Below, in pieces: positions 1 to 5,320 of a DNA stretch of 5,320 nt. The notes beneath the pieces were generated by a model. That model was not told where the DNA came from, did not search any database, and saw only the letters and a program-made list of their open reading frames with translations. Positions within the stretch are counted from its first letter, which is position 1. Each line of letters begins with the position of its first letter. Origin of the DNA: Acidobacteriota bacterium (GTDB taxonomy: Bacteria; Acidobacteriota; Terriglobia; Terriglobales; Acidobacteriaceae). The stretch lies in assembly GCA_021811745.1 (NCBI GenBank), contig JAJZNH010000290.1, positions 1 through 5,320 on the forward strand. The letters are read 5' to 3'. Position numbers and translations under genes: made by a program.

Positions 1-64
1 GTGCTTTTTCAACTTTCACTGATCCGCGCCGGCCAAGGCGGCGGAACGGAAAGGATAGGGAATT

Positions 65-757
65 ATGAAGAAAATAGTTAGCGTGATCTGCCTCTCGTTG
101 ATGCTCACGTACACAGCGAATGCGGCGACTTCCAAGCAGGATCTGCAAACTCGCATTGACTCGGCAAAGTTGGTGGTGGAGCAGATCATGTCCGCCAAGG
201 ACCGCAGTATTCCGCTGAACATCCTGGAGCAGGCTACCTGCGTCGGCGTTGTTCCTGGCATGCTGAAGGGAGCCTTCATCTTCGGCGCGCAATATGGTCA
301 GGGAATTGTCACCTGCCGCACCGGCCATGGCTGGAGCGCTCCGGTCTTTATCCGCCTCGCCGGCGGATCGTTCGGATTTCAGATCGGCGGCCAGTCCACC
401 GACCTGGTGCTGGTGGCCGTGAACGCCCGCGGCTTCCAGGATCTGCTGAAGAGCAAATTCAAGATCGGCGGTGATGCCTCGGCTGCGGCGGGACCCGTGG
501 GCCGCAACGGAGAAGCCGCCACGGACTGGAAGATGAACGCCGAGTTGCTTACCTATTCACGTGCCAAAGGCCTCTTTGCAGGCATTGATCTGAGCGGCAC
601 CAGCGTCAGCCAGAACGCCGATGACACAAAGACCTACTACGGTGCCCCGCATACCTTCGAGTCGATCCTCAAGGGCAACGTGGCGGTTCCGCAGGGAGCT
701 GTTCCGTTTGTCCGCACCGTCGCCCATGACTTTATCACTGCCAAAGACACTAAATAA
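65..757 (+). CDS. Secreted SYLF-domain (Ysc84-type) lipid-binding protein
   Basis: A 230-residue protein with a Sec signal peptide: basic MKK start, hydrophobic core to about residue 17, likely cleavage after TANA (residue 20). The rest is a SYLF/Ysc84 domain, from about residue 50 to the end. Family hallmarks are visible in order: CVGVVPGMLKGAFIFGAQYG, then GWSAPVFIRLAGGSFGFQIGGQSTD, then the glycine/alanine-rich GGDASAAAGPVGR, then LLTYSRAKGLFAGIDLSGTSV and a final YYGAP. The eukaryotic domain binds phosphoinositides and actin-associated membranes; the bacterial role is unknown, and periplasmic or outer-membrane lipid association is inference. Two cysteines (C59, C84) remain in the mature protein and could form a disulfide. 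The ATG is supported by a purine-rich Shine-Dalgarno stretch at 48-60 (AAGGAT and AGGG). It appears to be a single-gene unit, followed by a strong hairpin at 784-813. Family assignment is secure; function is not. Confidence 0.93.
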   Translation: MKKIVSVICLSLMLTYTANAATSKQDLQTRIDSAKLVVEQIMSAKDRSIPLNILEQATCVGVVPGMLKGAFIFGAQYGQGIVTCRTGHGWSAPVFIRLAGGSFGFQIGGQSTDLVLVAVNARGFQDLLKSKFKIGGDASAAAGPVGRNGEAATDWKMNAELLTYSRAKGLFAGIDLSGTSVSQNADDTKTYYGAPHTFESILKGNVAVPQGAVPFVRTVAHDFITAKDTK

Positions 758-783
758 GTCTGGCGAATTTACCGGAGAAGGAA

Positions 784-813
784 GGCGTGGTTCGGCTGAA
801 GCCGGATCACGCC
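784..813 (+). terminator. 13-bp-stem hairpin after the SYLF gene (terminator or extragenic palindrome)
   Basis: Bases 784-796 pair with 801-813 around a TGAA loop (797-800). This gives 13 consecutive pairs, two of them G-U (790/807 and 792/805). It lies 26 bases beyond the SYLF stop codon. The stem is strong enough to stop transcription, but the following bases (GTTTGCTTTGCG) are only moderately T-rich, so it is not a textbook intrinsic terminator. It could instead be a dispersed extragenic palindrome, since further inverted repeats follow directly. Confidence 0.5.
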
Positions 814-995
814 GTTTGCTTTGCGCGAGCCAAAGCCGCATTGGGAGGAGATAGCAAAGCCAGAGATGCGGTATGCGAAGGCGTAGCCTTCAAGCCGGCA
901 CGCCCCAGAGAGCGGCAACCGGGCAAAGAACATAGAAGGGCGCATCAGGACACACCACTCCTGGTTTTGCCATAAACTGATCTTTGCCTTCAACG
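814..995. other. Gene-free, inverted-repeat-rich intergenic stretch
   Basis: No credible gene is seen between the SYLF gene and the acyltransferase. Several short inverted repeats are present: GCTTTG 818-823 with CAAAGC 831-836; CCGCAT 836-841 with ATGCGG 866-871; GAAGGC 877-882 with GCCTTC 886-891 (3-base loop); and 944-950 with 959-965 (seven pairs, one G-U, 8-base loop), itself enclosed by GGCAAA 922-927 and TTTGCC 966-971. The segment AAGCCGG(AT)CACGCC at 799-813 recurs without the AT at 892-904. This could be a composite extragenic repeat, a structured leader of the downstream operon, or decayed sequence. The promoter for the acyltransferase operon probably lies here or upstream, but I see no convincing one. 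Confidence 0.45.
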
Positions 996-1895
996 ATGCG
1001 GCAGAGATTCGAGTATTGGACCGTAGTGGCCGTGGCGCGCTTGCTTGGCCGCTTGCCGCGTGCTTTGGCGCGTTTGCTGGCGGGGATGCTGGCGGTAAGC
1101 GTCTACTGCGCATTCAAACGCCTGCGGCGGGTGGGCACGCGCAACCTGCGGCTGGCCTTTCCTGATCTCTCCGACAAAGCCAGGAAGAAGATTCTGCGCG
1201 GCGTCTATCGACATCTTGGCTGGCAACTGGTCGAGTTCTGCCGTATGACCCGCTACACGGCTGAGAACACACGAAGCTGGATGCGCACGGAAGGCCTTGA
1301 TCACTATCTGGCCGCGCAGGCTCGCGGCAAGGGCGTGCTGGTTGTTACGGGCCATCTGGGAGCATGGGAACTCTCCAGCTTTTATCACTCGCTGATGGGC
1401 CATCCCATGGGCATGGTCATCCGCCGCCTCGACAATCGCCGGCTCGATGCTTTCGTCAACGGCATTCGTTGCATGCACGGCAATTTTGTGCTCCACAAGG
1501 ACGACTTTGGCCGTGGTCTCCTGACGGCGATGCACGCGGGTGGCACCGTGGGCATCCTGATGGACACGAATATGACCCCGCCGCAGGGTGCGTTTGTGGA
1601 CTTCTTCTGCGTTCCTGCCTGTACTGCGACGGGCCTGGCACATGTGGCGCGCAAAACCGGCGCAGCCGTGCTGCCGGGCTTCATGCTGTGGGAGCCAGCC
1701 GAGCGCCGCTACGTCCTGCACTTCGGCCCGGAAATCGAGATTCCGCATACAGGCGACGTTGCCGGCGACATCCTGGAAGGAACACGGCGTTGCACGCAAG
1801 CTATCGAATCGTGGGTCCGGCGCTATCCTGACCAGTGGCTGTGGATCCACCGTCGCTGGAAGACGCGGCCGGCCGGCGAACCCGGCTTGTATTGA
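996..1895 (+). CDS. LpxL/HtrB-family lysophospholipid (lipid A) acyltransferase
   Basis: From the ATG at 996 this encodes 299 residues, a normal length for the family. LpxL-type enzymes transfer an acyl chain from acyl-ACP onto a lipid A precursor (or a related glycolipid) at the inner face of the cytoplasmic membrane. Visible features: a basic/hydrophobic N-terminal anchor (residues 8-40); the RNLRLAFPDLS segment (49-59); the catalytic HX4E motif in GHLGAWE with H120 and E125; the ILMDTN segment (187-192); GAFVDFFCVPACTATGLA (198-215), which corresponds to the family's VDFFG-pAxT region with Cys205 where Gly is usual; and the C-terminal WLWIHRRWKTRP signature. A TTG at 984 would add four residues, but neither start has a clear Shine-Dalgarno, so the ATG is preferred. 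It lies 27 bp upstream of lpxD, probably in one operon. Family assignment is strong. The exact acceptor (lipid A position or another lipid) cannot be told from sequence. Confidence 0.9.
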   Translation: MRQRFEYWTVVAVARLLGRLPRALARLLAGMLAVSVYCAFKRLRRVGTRNLRLAFPDLSDKARKKILRGVYRHLGWQLVEFCRMTRYTAENTRSWMRTEGLDHYLAAQARGKGVLVVTGHLGAWELSSFYHSLMGHPMGMVIRRLDNRRLDAFVNGIRCMHGNFVLHKDDFGRGLLTAMHAGGTVGILMDTNMTPPQGAFVDFFCVPACTATGLAHVARKTGAAVLPGFMLWEPAERRYVLHFGPEIEIPHTGDVAGDILEGTRRCTQAIESWVRRYPDQWLWIHRRWKTRPAGEPGLY

Positions 1896-1922
1896 AGCCA
1901 TCGCTTAAAAGGGGAGTCGAGA

Positions 1923-2954
1923 ATGACACTGGGCGAATTGATCGAAGAGCTGGGAGGCACGCTGGCGCAGGGCAACCCGGAGATGGAGTTGGCCGGCGTG
2001 CAGTCCGCCAGCGCCGCTGACAGCCTCGACCTGGTTTTTGCCGAGGATGCTGCTTCGGCTGCAAAAGCGCTGGCCAGCGAAGCGGGTGCGGTCGTGCTCA
2101 AGCGCGGCTGCCTCAACTCCTATGCTGCCAATCCCGAGATCGGCGTGGTTGAAACGGATCATGCCCGCTTGTGGTTCACGCGCGCGGCGCGGCTGCTCAA
2201 GCCCGCATCGCCTCCAACCGGCATACATCCGACAGCGGTCATTGGCGCGCTCGTCGAGTTGGGCGACGAGGTGAGCATCGGAGCGAATGCGGTGATTGGC
2301 GAGGGCGCAGCCATCGGCAAGGGCACGCGCATCGGGGCGTGCGCGGTGGTCGGACCCCATGTCAGCATCGGTCAGCAATGCCGCATCTATCCCCATGCGA
2401 CCCTCTATCGCGGTACCACCCTCGGCAATCGCGTTGTCATCCACGCCGGAGCGGTGCTGGGCGCCGACGGTTTCGGCTATGTGCGCGATCCTGCGACCGG
2501 TTCTTACACGCAGTTTCCGCAGCAGGGAACACTGGTGATCGAGGACGACGTGGAGATCGGAGCCAACTCCACCATCGACCGGGGCGCGCTGGCCCAGACG
2601 CGCATCCGCAGGGGAACGAAGATTGACAACCTGGTCCACGTTGGCCACAACTGCGACATTGGCGAAGACGTGATCCTGGTCGCGCTGACCGGCATCTCCG
2701 GCTCCAGTTCGATTGGCAAAGGCGCCCTTCTCGCCGGCCAGGTGGGCATCGGCGACCACGTCAATGTTGGCGCCGGCGTGATTCTTGGCGGGCAATCCGG
2801 CGTCTTCAACGGCAAGACCCTGACCAGCGAAGGCGTCAAGCCCGGCACCATCTTCTACGGCACGCCGGCGCGGCCTCTCAAGCAGGTTTTGCGCGAGCAG
2901 GCAGTGTTGGCGCGGCTGGCCAAAGAATCCCGCAAATCCAAGGCCGGAGAATAG
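1923..2954 (+). CDS. lpxD: UDP-3-O-acylglucosamine N-acyltransferase LpxD
   Basis: A 343-residue protein of normal LpxD length. It catalyses the third step of lipid A synthesis, moving a 3-hydroxyacyl chain from ACP to the 2-amino group of UDP-3-O-acylglucosamine in the cytoplasm; the family works as a trimer. The N-terminal uridine-binding domain covers about residues 1-100. [15 protein letters not shown] (100-114) opens a left-handed beta-helix of hexapeptide repeats ([24 protein letters not shown] and so on) to about residue 300. The family motif GADGFGYV (180-187) and the active-site segment [13 protein letters not shown] are present; by alignment to E. coli His239 the catalytic residue is His242. 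The C-terminal helix (about 318-343) is basic and likely binds ACP. The ATG has a good Shine-Dalgarno (AAGGGGAG at 1909-1916). It sits between the LpxL-type gene and the P-loop gene, probably co-transcribed. lpxA, lpxC and fabZ are not in the window. Confidence 0.95.
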   Translation: MTLGELIEELGGTLAQGNPEMELAGVQSASAADSLDLVFAEDAASAAKALASEAGAVVLKRGCLNSYAANPEIGVVETDHARLWFTRAARLLKPASPPTGIHPTAVIGALVELGDEVSIGANAVIGEGAAIGKGTRIGACAVVGPHVSIGQQCRIYPHATLYRGTTLGNRVVIHAGAVLGADGFGYVRDPATGSYTQFPQQGTLVIEDDVEIGANSTIDRGALAQTRIRRGTKIDNLVHVGHNCDIGEDVILVALTGISGSSSIGKGALLAGQVGIGDHVNVGAGVILGGQSGVFNGKTLTSEGVKPGTIFYGTPARPLKQVLREQAVLARLAKESRKSKAGE

Positions 2955-2966
2955 GAAATCGCGCCC

Positions 2967-3509
2967 ATGGCGATGGTCGTGGTTGGCGGAAGCGGACGCG
3001 GCGCGGGCAAGACCGCGCTGATCTGCGGTCTCATCGCTGCGCTTCCCGAGTTCGGCTGGACGGCAGTGAAGATCACCAGCCACAGCCACGGCAAGCCGGG
3101 GCCGGTGTGGGAAGAGACGGAAGCGGGGCAGGGAACAGACACGGCGCGCTATCTGGATGCCGGCGCGCGCCGCTCATTTCTGATGACGGCTACGGACGCG
3201 GAGCTTGGACCGATGCTGACTGAGATTCTTCAAAACGGCTCCGCAACCGGACATTTCATCTTCGAGTCGAATCGTATGCTGAGGCATCTTCATCCTGATC
3301 TTTGTCTGGCGGTTGCGGGAGGACTGGAGAGCGAACAGAAGCAATCGTTCCCCGAAGTGCTGAAACGTATGGACGCGATGGTGCAGCTCGCAGACGAGGA
3401 TCGCGTTCTTTTTGCCGGGCAGGGAAACCGGCCCGTTTTTCATCTCGCTTCCTTCCAGCGCATCTCGCCGCCGATGCTTGCCTGGATGCGCGAGCGCCTG
3501 CATCCTTGA
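2967..3509 (+). CDS. Small SIMIBI-type P-loop NTPase, MobB/BioD-like, function unassigned
   Basis: A 180-residue protein that begins almost directly with a nucleotide-binding loop, GGSGRGAGKT (residues 7-16). The spacing is G-x5-G-K-T, as in the BioD/CobQ type (GTDTGVGKT), rather than the classic G-x4-G-K-T. VKITSHSHGK (34-43) and GTDTARYLDAGA (56-67) resemble the MobB pattern of a Lys/His-rich strand followed by a DS/DT-x-R-x-x-x-AGA helix. FIFESNRMLRHLHPDL (97-112) would be the strand after the switch region. MobB supports molybdenum-cofactor nucleotide attachment, but no molybdenum genes are nearby, so that function is not assigned here. Instead the gene lies 12 bp after lpxD, and its likely Shine-Dalgarno AGGA (2953-2956) overlaps the lpxD stop codon, suggesting translational coupling. 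A second in-frame ATG at 2973 is also possible. No signal peptide or membrane segment is seen. The fold assignment is fairly confident; the function is unknown. Confidence 0.78.
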   Translation: MAMVVVGGSGRGAGKTALICGLIAALPEFGWTAVKITSHSHGKPGPVWEETEAGQGTDTARYLDAGARRSFLMTATDAELGPMLTEILQNGSATGHFIFESNRMLRHLHPDLCLAVAGGLESEQKQSFPEVLKRMDAMVQLADEDRVLFAGQGNRPVFHLASFQRISPPMLAWMRERLHP

Positions 3510-3559
3510 TTGAGAGAAAGGGCGGAACAAGAGACTCAAGCGCGAAAATTCAAAACCCG

Positions 3560-3589
3560 TTGACTTGGACCAGCGATCGCATTTATACC
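3560..3589 (+). promoter_or_regulatory. Candidate sigma70-type promoter for the aldo/keto reductase gene
   Basis: TTGACT at 3560-3565 (5 of 6 matches to the -35 consensus) is followed after 18 bases by TATACC at 3584-3589 (4 of 6 matches to the -10 consensus). It sits in the 105-bp gap before the reductase. Transcription would start near 3596, leaving a short leader that contains the Shine-Dalgarno AAAGGAG at 3603-3609. Position and match are good, but this is a by-eye call. Confidence 0.45.
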
Positions 3590-3614
3590 CACAACCAACG
3601 GGAAAGGAGCAACT

Positions 3615-4628
3615 ATGGACCGGAGAGATTTCCTCAAGGCGGCAACCGTGGCCGCAGGCGCGGCTGCAGCAGAGCCATTGCTGGCCTCAGCGCTGCCCGC
3701 GGACACGAATACCCCGGAGAGCAACGACATGATCTATCGCCACCTGGGCCGCACCGGCGAGCGCGTTTCCGCCATCGGCCTGGGCGGATACCACATTGGC
3801 AAACCGTCCCTCTCGGAAGAGGAATCGATCCAGCTTATCCGCCAGGCAATCGACCGCGGTATTACCTTCATGGACAACTGCTGGGATTACAACGGCGGCG
3901 TGAGCGAGATCCGGATGGGCAAGGCCCTGACTGGCGGCTACCGCAACAAGGTTTTCCTGATGACGAAGATCGACGGCCGCACCAAGGATGCCGCCGCCGC
4001 GCAGATCGACCAGTCGCTCCAGCGTTTGCAGACCGATCATGTGGACCTGATGCAGTTTCATGAAGTGATCCGGCTTGAGGATCCCGACCGCATCTTTGCC
4101 GAGGGCGGCGCCATGGAGGCTATGCTCGCGGCAAAGAACGCCGGCAAGGTACGCTATATCGGCTTCACCGGCCACAAGGATCCTTATGTGCATCTGCGCA
4201 TGCTGGATGTGGCGCGCGAGCACAACTTCCACTTCGACACCGCGCAGATGCCGCTCAACGTGATGGATGCGCACTTCCGCAGCTTCGGCCACGAGGTGTT
4301 GCCTGTGCTCAACCGCGAAGGCATTGGTCCGCTGGGCATGAAATGCTTCGGCGATCACTACATTCTCCAGAGCAAAACGATCACACCCATCGAGGGTCTG
4401 CACTATTGCCTCAATCTGCCGATCTCGGTGCAAATCACCGGCATCGACAGCCCGGCGATTCTCGATCAGGCTTTTGAGGCTACGCGCACCTTCCATCCCT
4501 TGTCCGCCGGGGAGGTAGCCAGCCTGCTGGCGCGGACCAGCGCGGCGGCGAAGGATGGCGAATACGAGTTGTACAAGACCACCTCAAATTTTGACGGAAC
4601 CGCGCACAACCCAAAGTGGATGGGATGA
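3615..4628 (+). CDS. Tat-exported aldo/keto reductase
   Basis: A 337-residue protein with an N-terminal twin-arginine signal: MDRRDFLKAATVAAGAAAAE, where RRDFLK matches the Tat consensus, followed by an Ala-rich stretch and a possible ASA cleavage site near residue 26. The aldo/keto reductase TIM barrel starts near residue 38 (MIYRHLGRTGERVSAIGLGGYHIG). The catalytic tetrad is recognisable: D87 and Y92 in MDNCWDYNGG, K118 in LMTKIDG and H149 in MQFHEV. KVRYIGFTGHKDP (about 178-190) and PLGMKCFG are further family segments. The family reduces carbonyls with NADPH; the substrate is not predictable. Tat export fits folding with cofactor before transport. The ATG is set by the Shine-Dalgarno AAAGGAG (3603-3609), and a candidate promoter lies just upstream, so it is probably its own transcription unit. 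Its last 163 bp overlap the convergent sirtuin gene. The reductase C-terminus (FDGTAHNPKWMG) looks intact. Confidence 0.93.
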   Translation: MDRRDFLKAATVAAGAAAAEPLLASALPADTNTPESNDMIYRHLGRTGERVSAIGLGGYHIGKPSLSEEESIQLIRQAIDRGITFMDNCWDYNGGVSEIRMGKALTGGYRNKVFLMTKIDGRTKDAAAAQIDQSLQRLQTDHVDLMQFHEVIRLEDPDRIFAEGGAMEAMLAAKNAGKVRYIGFTGHKDPYVHLRMLDVAREHNFHFDTAQMPLNVMDAHFRSFGHEVLPVLNREGIGPLGMKCFGDHYILQSKTITPIEGLHYCLNLPISVQITGIDSPAILDQAFEATRTFHPLSAGEVASLLARTSAAAKDGEYELYKTTSNFDGTAHNPKWMG

Positions 4629-5314
4629 GCGCTCGCTTTGCCCTCCACCACGTGGCTGAAGGCGGCGGCGTTCAGCGGCTCCTCCGGGCCCACGTAGACG
4701 GTGCGGGCGCCTCGCTGCCGCGCCCAATGAACAAAGCTGGCCGCGGGATAAACCGAGCCGGACGTGCCCACCACGAGCATCAAGGTAGCCTGATTGATCT
4801 CGTCCTGGATACGTTCCATCTCCAGTGGAATCTCGCCGAAGAAGACGATGTGCGGGCGGAGGCGACCGCCGCATATGCAGCGGCCCACTTCGTCCAGGCT
4901 GCGATAGATGGCGTGATCCTCGACGGGCGGCCGGCCGCACTCGCGCTCGCAGCGTGACTTGGCGAGCTCTCCGTGCATGTGCACCAGCCGCGCCGAGCCG
5001 GCGCGTTCGTGCAGGTCGTCCACATTCTGCGTACAGAGAAAGAAGCGGCCGCCCAACTTCGCTTCCAGTTCCGCCAGCGCGAAGTGTGCGGGATTGGGCT
5101 GGGCTTTTTGCCCCGCTTCGCGCCGCGCCGAGTAAAACGCCCAAACGCCGGCAGGGTCGCGCCGCCATGCGTCCGGCGTGCATACGTCCTCGATGCGGTA
5201 TCCGGCCCACAGCCCATCCGAGGCGCGAAAGGTAGGCAATCCGCTCTCCGCGCTGATGCCCGCGCCGGTCAGGACAAAGACGCGGTCCTGTGGAGCGATG
5301 GAAATCTTCGCCAC
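4466..5314 (-). CDS. cobB: SIR2-family NAD-dependent protein deacylase (CobB/SIRT5 class)
   Basis: Sirtuins remove acyl groups from protein lysines using NAD+, giving nicotinamide and O-acyl-ADP-ribose. Visible motifs from the GTG at 5314: NAD-binding GAGISAESGLPTFR (17-30); CTQNVDDLHERAGS (94-107); HMHGEL with catalytic H114 (112-117); zinc cysteines C122, C126, C146 and C148; LRPHIVFFGEIP (152-163); and VVGTSGSVYPAASF (181-194). FYSARR carries Y61 and R64, the YxxR pair that marks class III sirtuins acting on succinyl/malonyl-lysine. The recognisable domain ends near VEGKAS (residue 228), just where the overlap with the reductase gene begins. The last ~54 of 282 residues are antisense to that gene and do not look like a sirtuin C-terminus. 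The frame is open upstream to the window edge, so an earlier start outside the window is possible; the GTG gives a normal N-terminus (KISIAPQDRVFVLTGAGIS). Confidence 0.9.
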   Translation of the reverse strand: MAKISIAPQDRVFVLTGAGISAESGLPTFRASDGLWAGYRIEDVCTPDAWRRDPAGVWAFYSARREAGQKAQPNPAHFALAELEAKLGGRFFLCTQNVDDLHERAGSARLVHMHGELAKSRCERECGRPPVEDHAIYRSLDEVGRCICGGRLRPHIVFFGEIPLEMERIQDEINQATLMLVVGTSGSVYPAASFVHWARQRGARTVYVGPEEPLNAAAFSHVVEGKASAHPIHFGLCAVPSKFEVVLYNSYSPSFAAALVRASRLATSPADKGWKVRVASKA

Positions 5315-5320
5315 TGTGAA

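Noticed and set aside
24..44. GC-rich inverted repeat upstream of the SYLF gene (24-30 with 37-44, one bulge).
   Set aside because: The stem is short with a bulge, there is no T-run, and such matches are common by chance in GC-rich DNA. It could be the end of an upstream gene's terminator, but that gene is outside the window.
787..975. Possible 62-residue small gene (+) starting at GTG in the intergenic stretch, with GGAGAAGG upstream.
   Set aside because: Its start lies inside the 13-bp-stem hairpin, the product has no recognisable domain and is rich in Arg/Pro/Ala, and the region is dominated by inverted repeats, so a non-coding explanation is simpler.
947..976. Possible promoter for the acyltransferase operon: AGGACA (947-952), 18-base gap, CATAAA (971-976).
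   Set aside because: Each box matches only 4 of 6 consensus bases and the -35 box lacks the leading TT; too weak to call.
769..1113. Minus-strand reading frame of 114 codons across the same intergenic stretch and the start of the acyltransferase.
   Set aside because: It overlaps the acyltransferase N-terminus, shows no domain or clear ribosome-binding site, and is best explained as a chance frame in GC-rich DNA.
990..1901. 303-codon minus-strand frame almost exactly opposite the LpxL-type gene.
   Set aside because: The plus-strand product has all family motifs; the antisense translation is His/Arg/Gln-rich without recognisable features.
1905..3089. Long minus-strand open frame (394 codons) opposite lpxD.
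   Set aside because: It is antisense to a clear LpxD. The hexapeptide-repeat codons of lpxD give a repetitive, domain-free translation, as expected of a shadow frame in GC-rich sequence.
3510..3559. Searched for a terminator after the P-loop gene; TTGAG and CTCAA can pair across about 20 bases.
   Set aside because: Only five base pairs with a long loop and no T-run; no convincing terminator is visible.
3302..4063. 253-codon plus-strand frame spanning the P-loop gene end, the intergenic gap and the reductase start.
   Set aside because: It is out of frame with two well-supported genes and has Arg/Gly/Pro-rich shadow composition.

Overview
The window is GC-rich (by eye about 60%) and compact, and comes from a Gram-negative, lipid A-making bacterium. 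The lpxD and LpxL-type acyltransferase genes imply an outer membrane with LPS. The combination of a secreted SYLF protein, a Tat-exported aldo/keto reductase and a MobB/BioD-like P-loop protein behind lpxD looks to me most like Acidobacteriota (Terriglobia/Acidobacteriaceae). That placement is inference from protein style, not proof.

Layout, left to right. (1) 65-757 (+): secreted SYLF-domain protein with its own Shine-Dalgarno sequence. (2) 758-995: a gene-free stretch of about 240 bp packed with inverted repeats. It opens with a 13-bp-stem hairpin at 784-813 that probably ends the SYLF transcript or belongs to an extragenic palindromic element. (3) 996-3509 (+): a tight three-gene run of a LpxL/HtrB-family lysophospholipid acyltransferase, LpxD (UDP-3-O-acylglucosamine N-acyltransferase) and a small SIMIBI-type P-loop protein. 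Gaps are 27 and 12 bp, so they are probably co-transcribed. (4) 3510-3614: short intergenic region with a plausible sigma70-type promoter. (5) 3615-4628 (+): aldo/keto reductase with a twin-arginine signal peptide. (6) 4466-5314 (-): SIRT5/CobB-type NAD-dependent protein deacylase, convergent with the reductase and overlapping its 3' end by 163 bp.

How the genes work together: the acyltransferase and LpxD both act in lipid A/outer-membrane lipid assembly. LpxD adds the N-linked hydroxyacyl chains early, and LpxL-family enzymes add secondary acyl chains late. The P-loop protein travels with them but its role is not clear. The SYLF protein and the reductase are predicted to act outside the cytoplasm; the sirtuin is cytosolic. 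No link between these and the lipid A genes is visible.

No CRISPR array, insertion sequence, tRNA or rRNA was seen. I found no convincing new multi-gene system. The points most worth a second look are the sirtuin's C-terminus, which is antisense to the reductase gene, the structured intergenic region, and the unassigned P-loop protein in the lipid A cluster.
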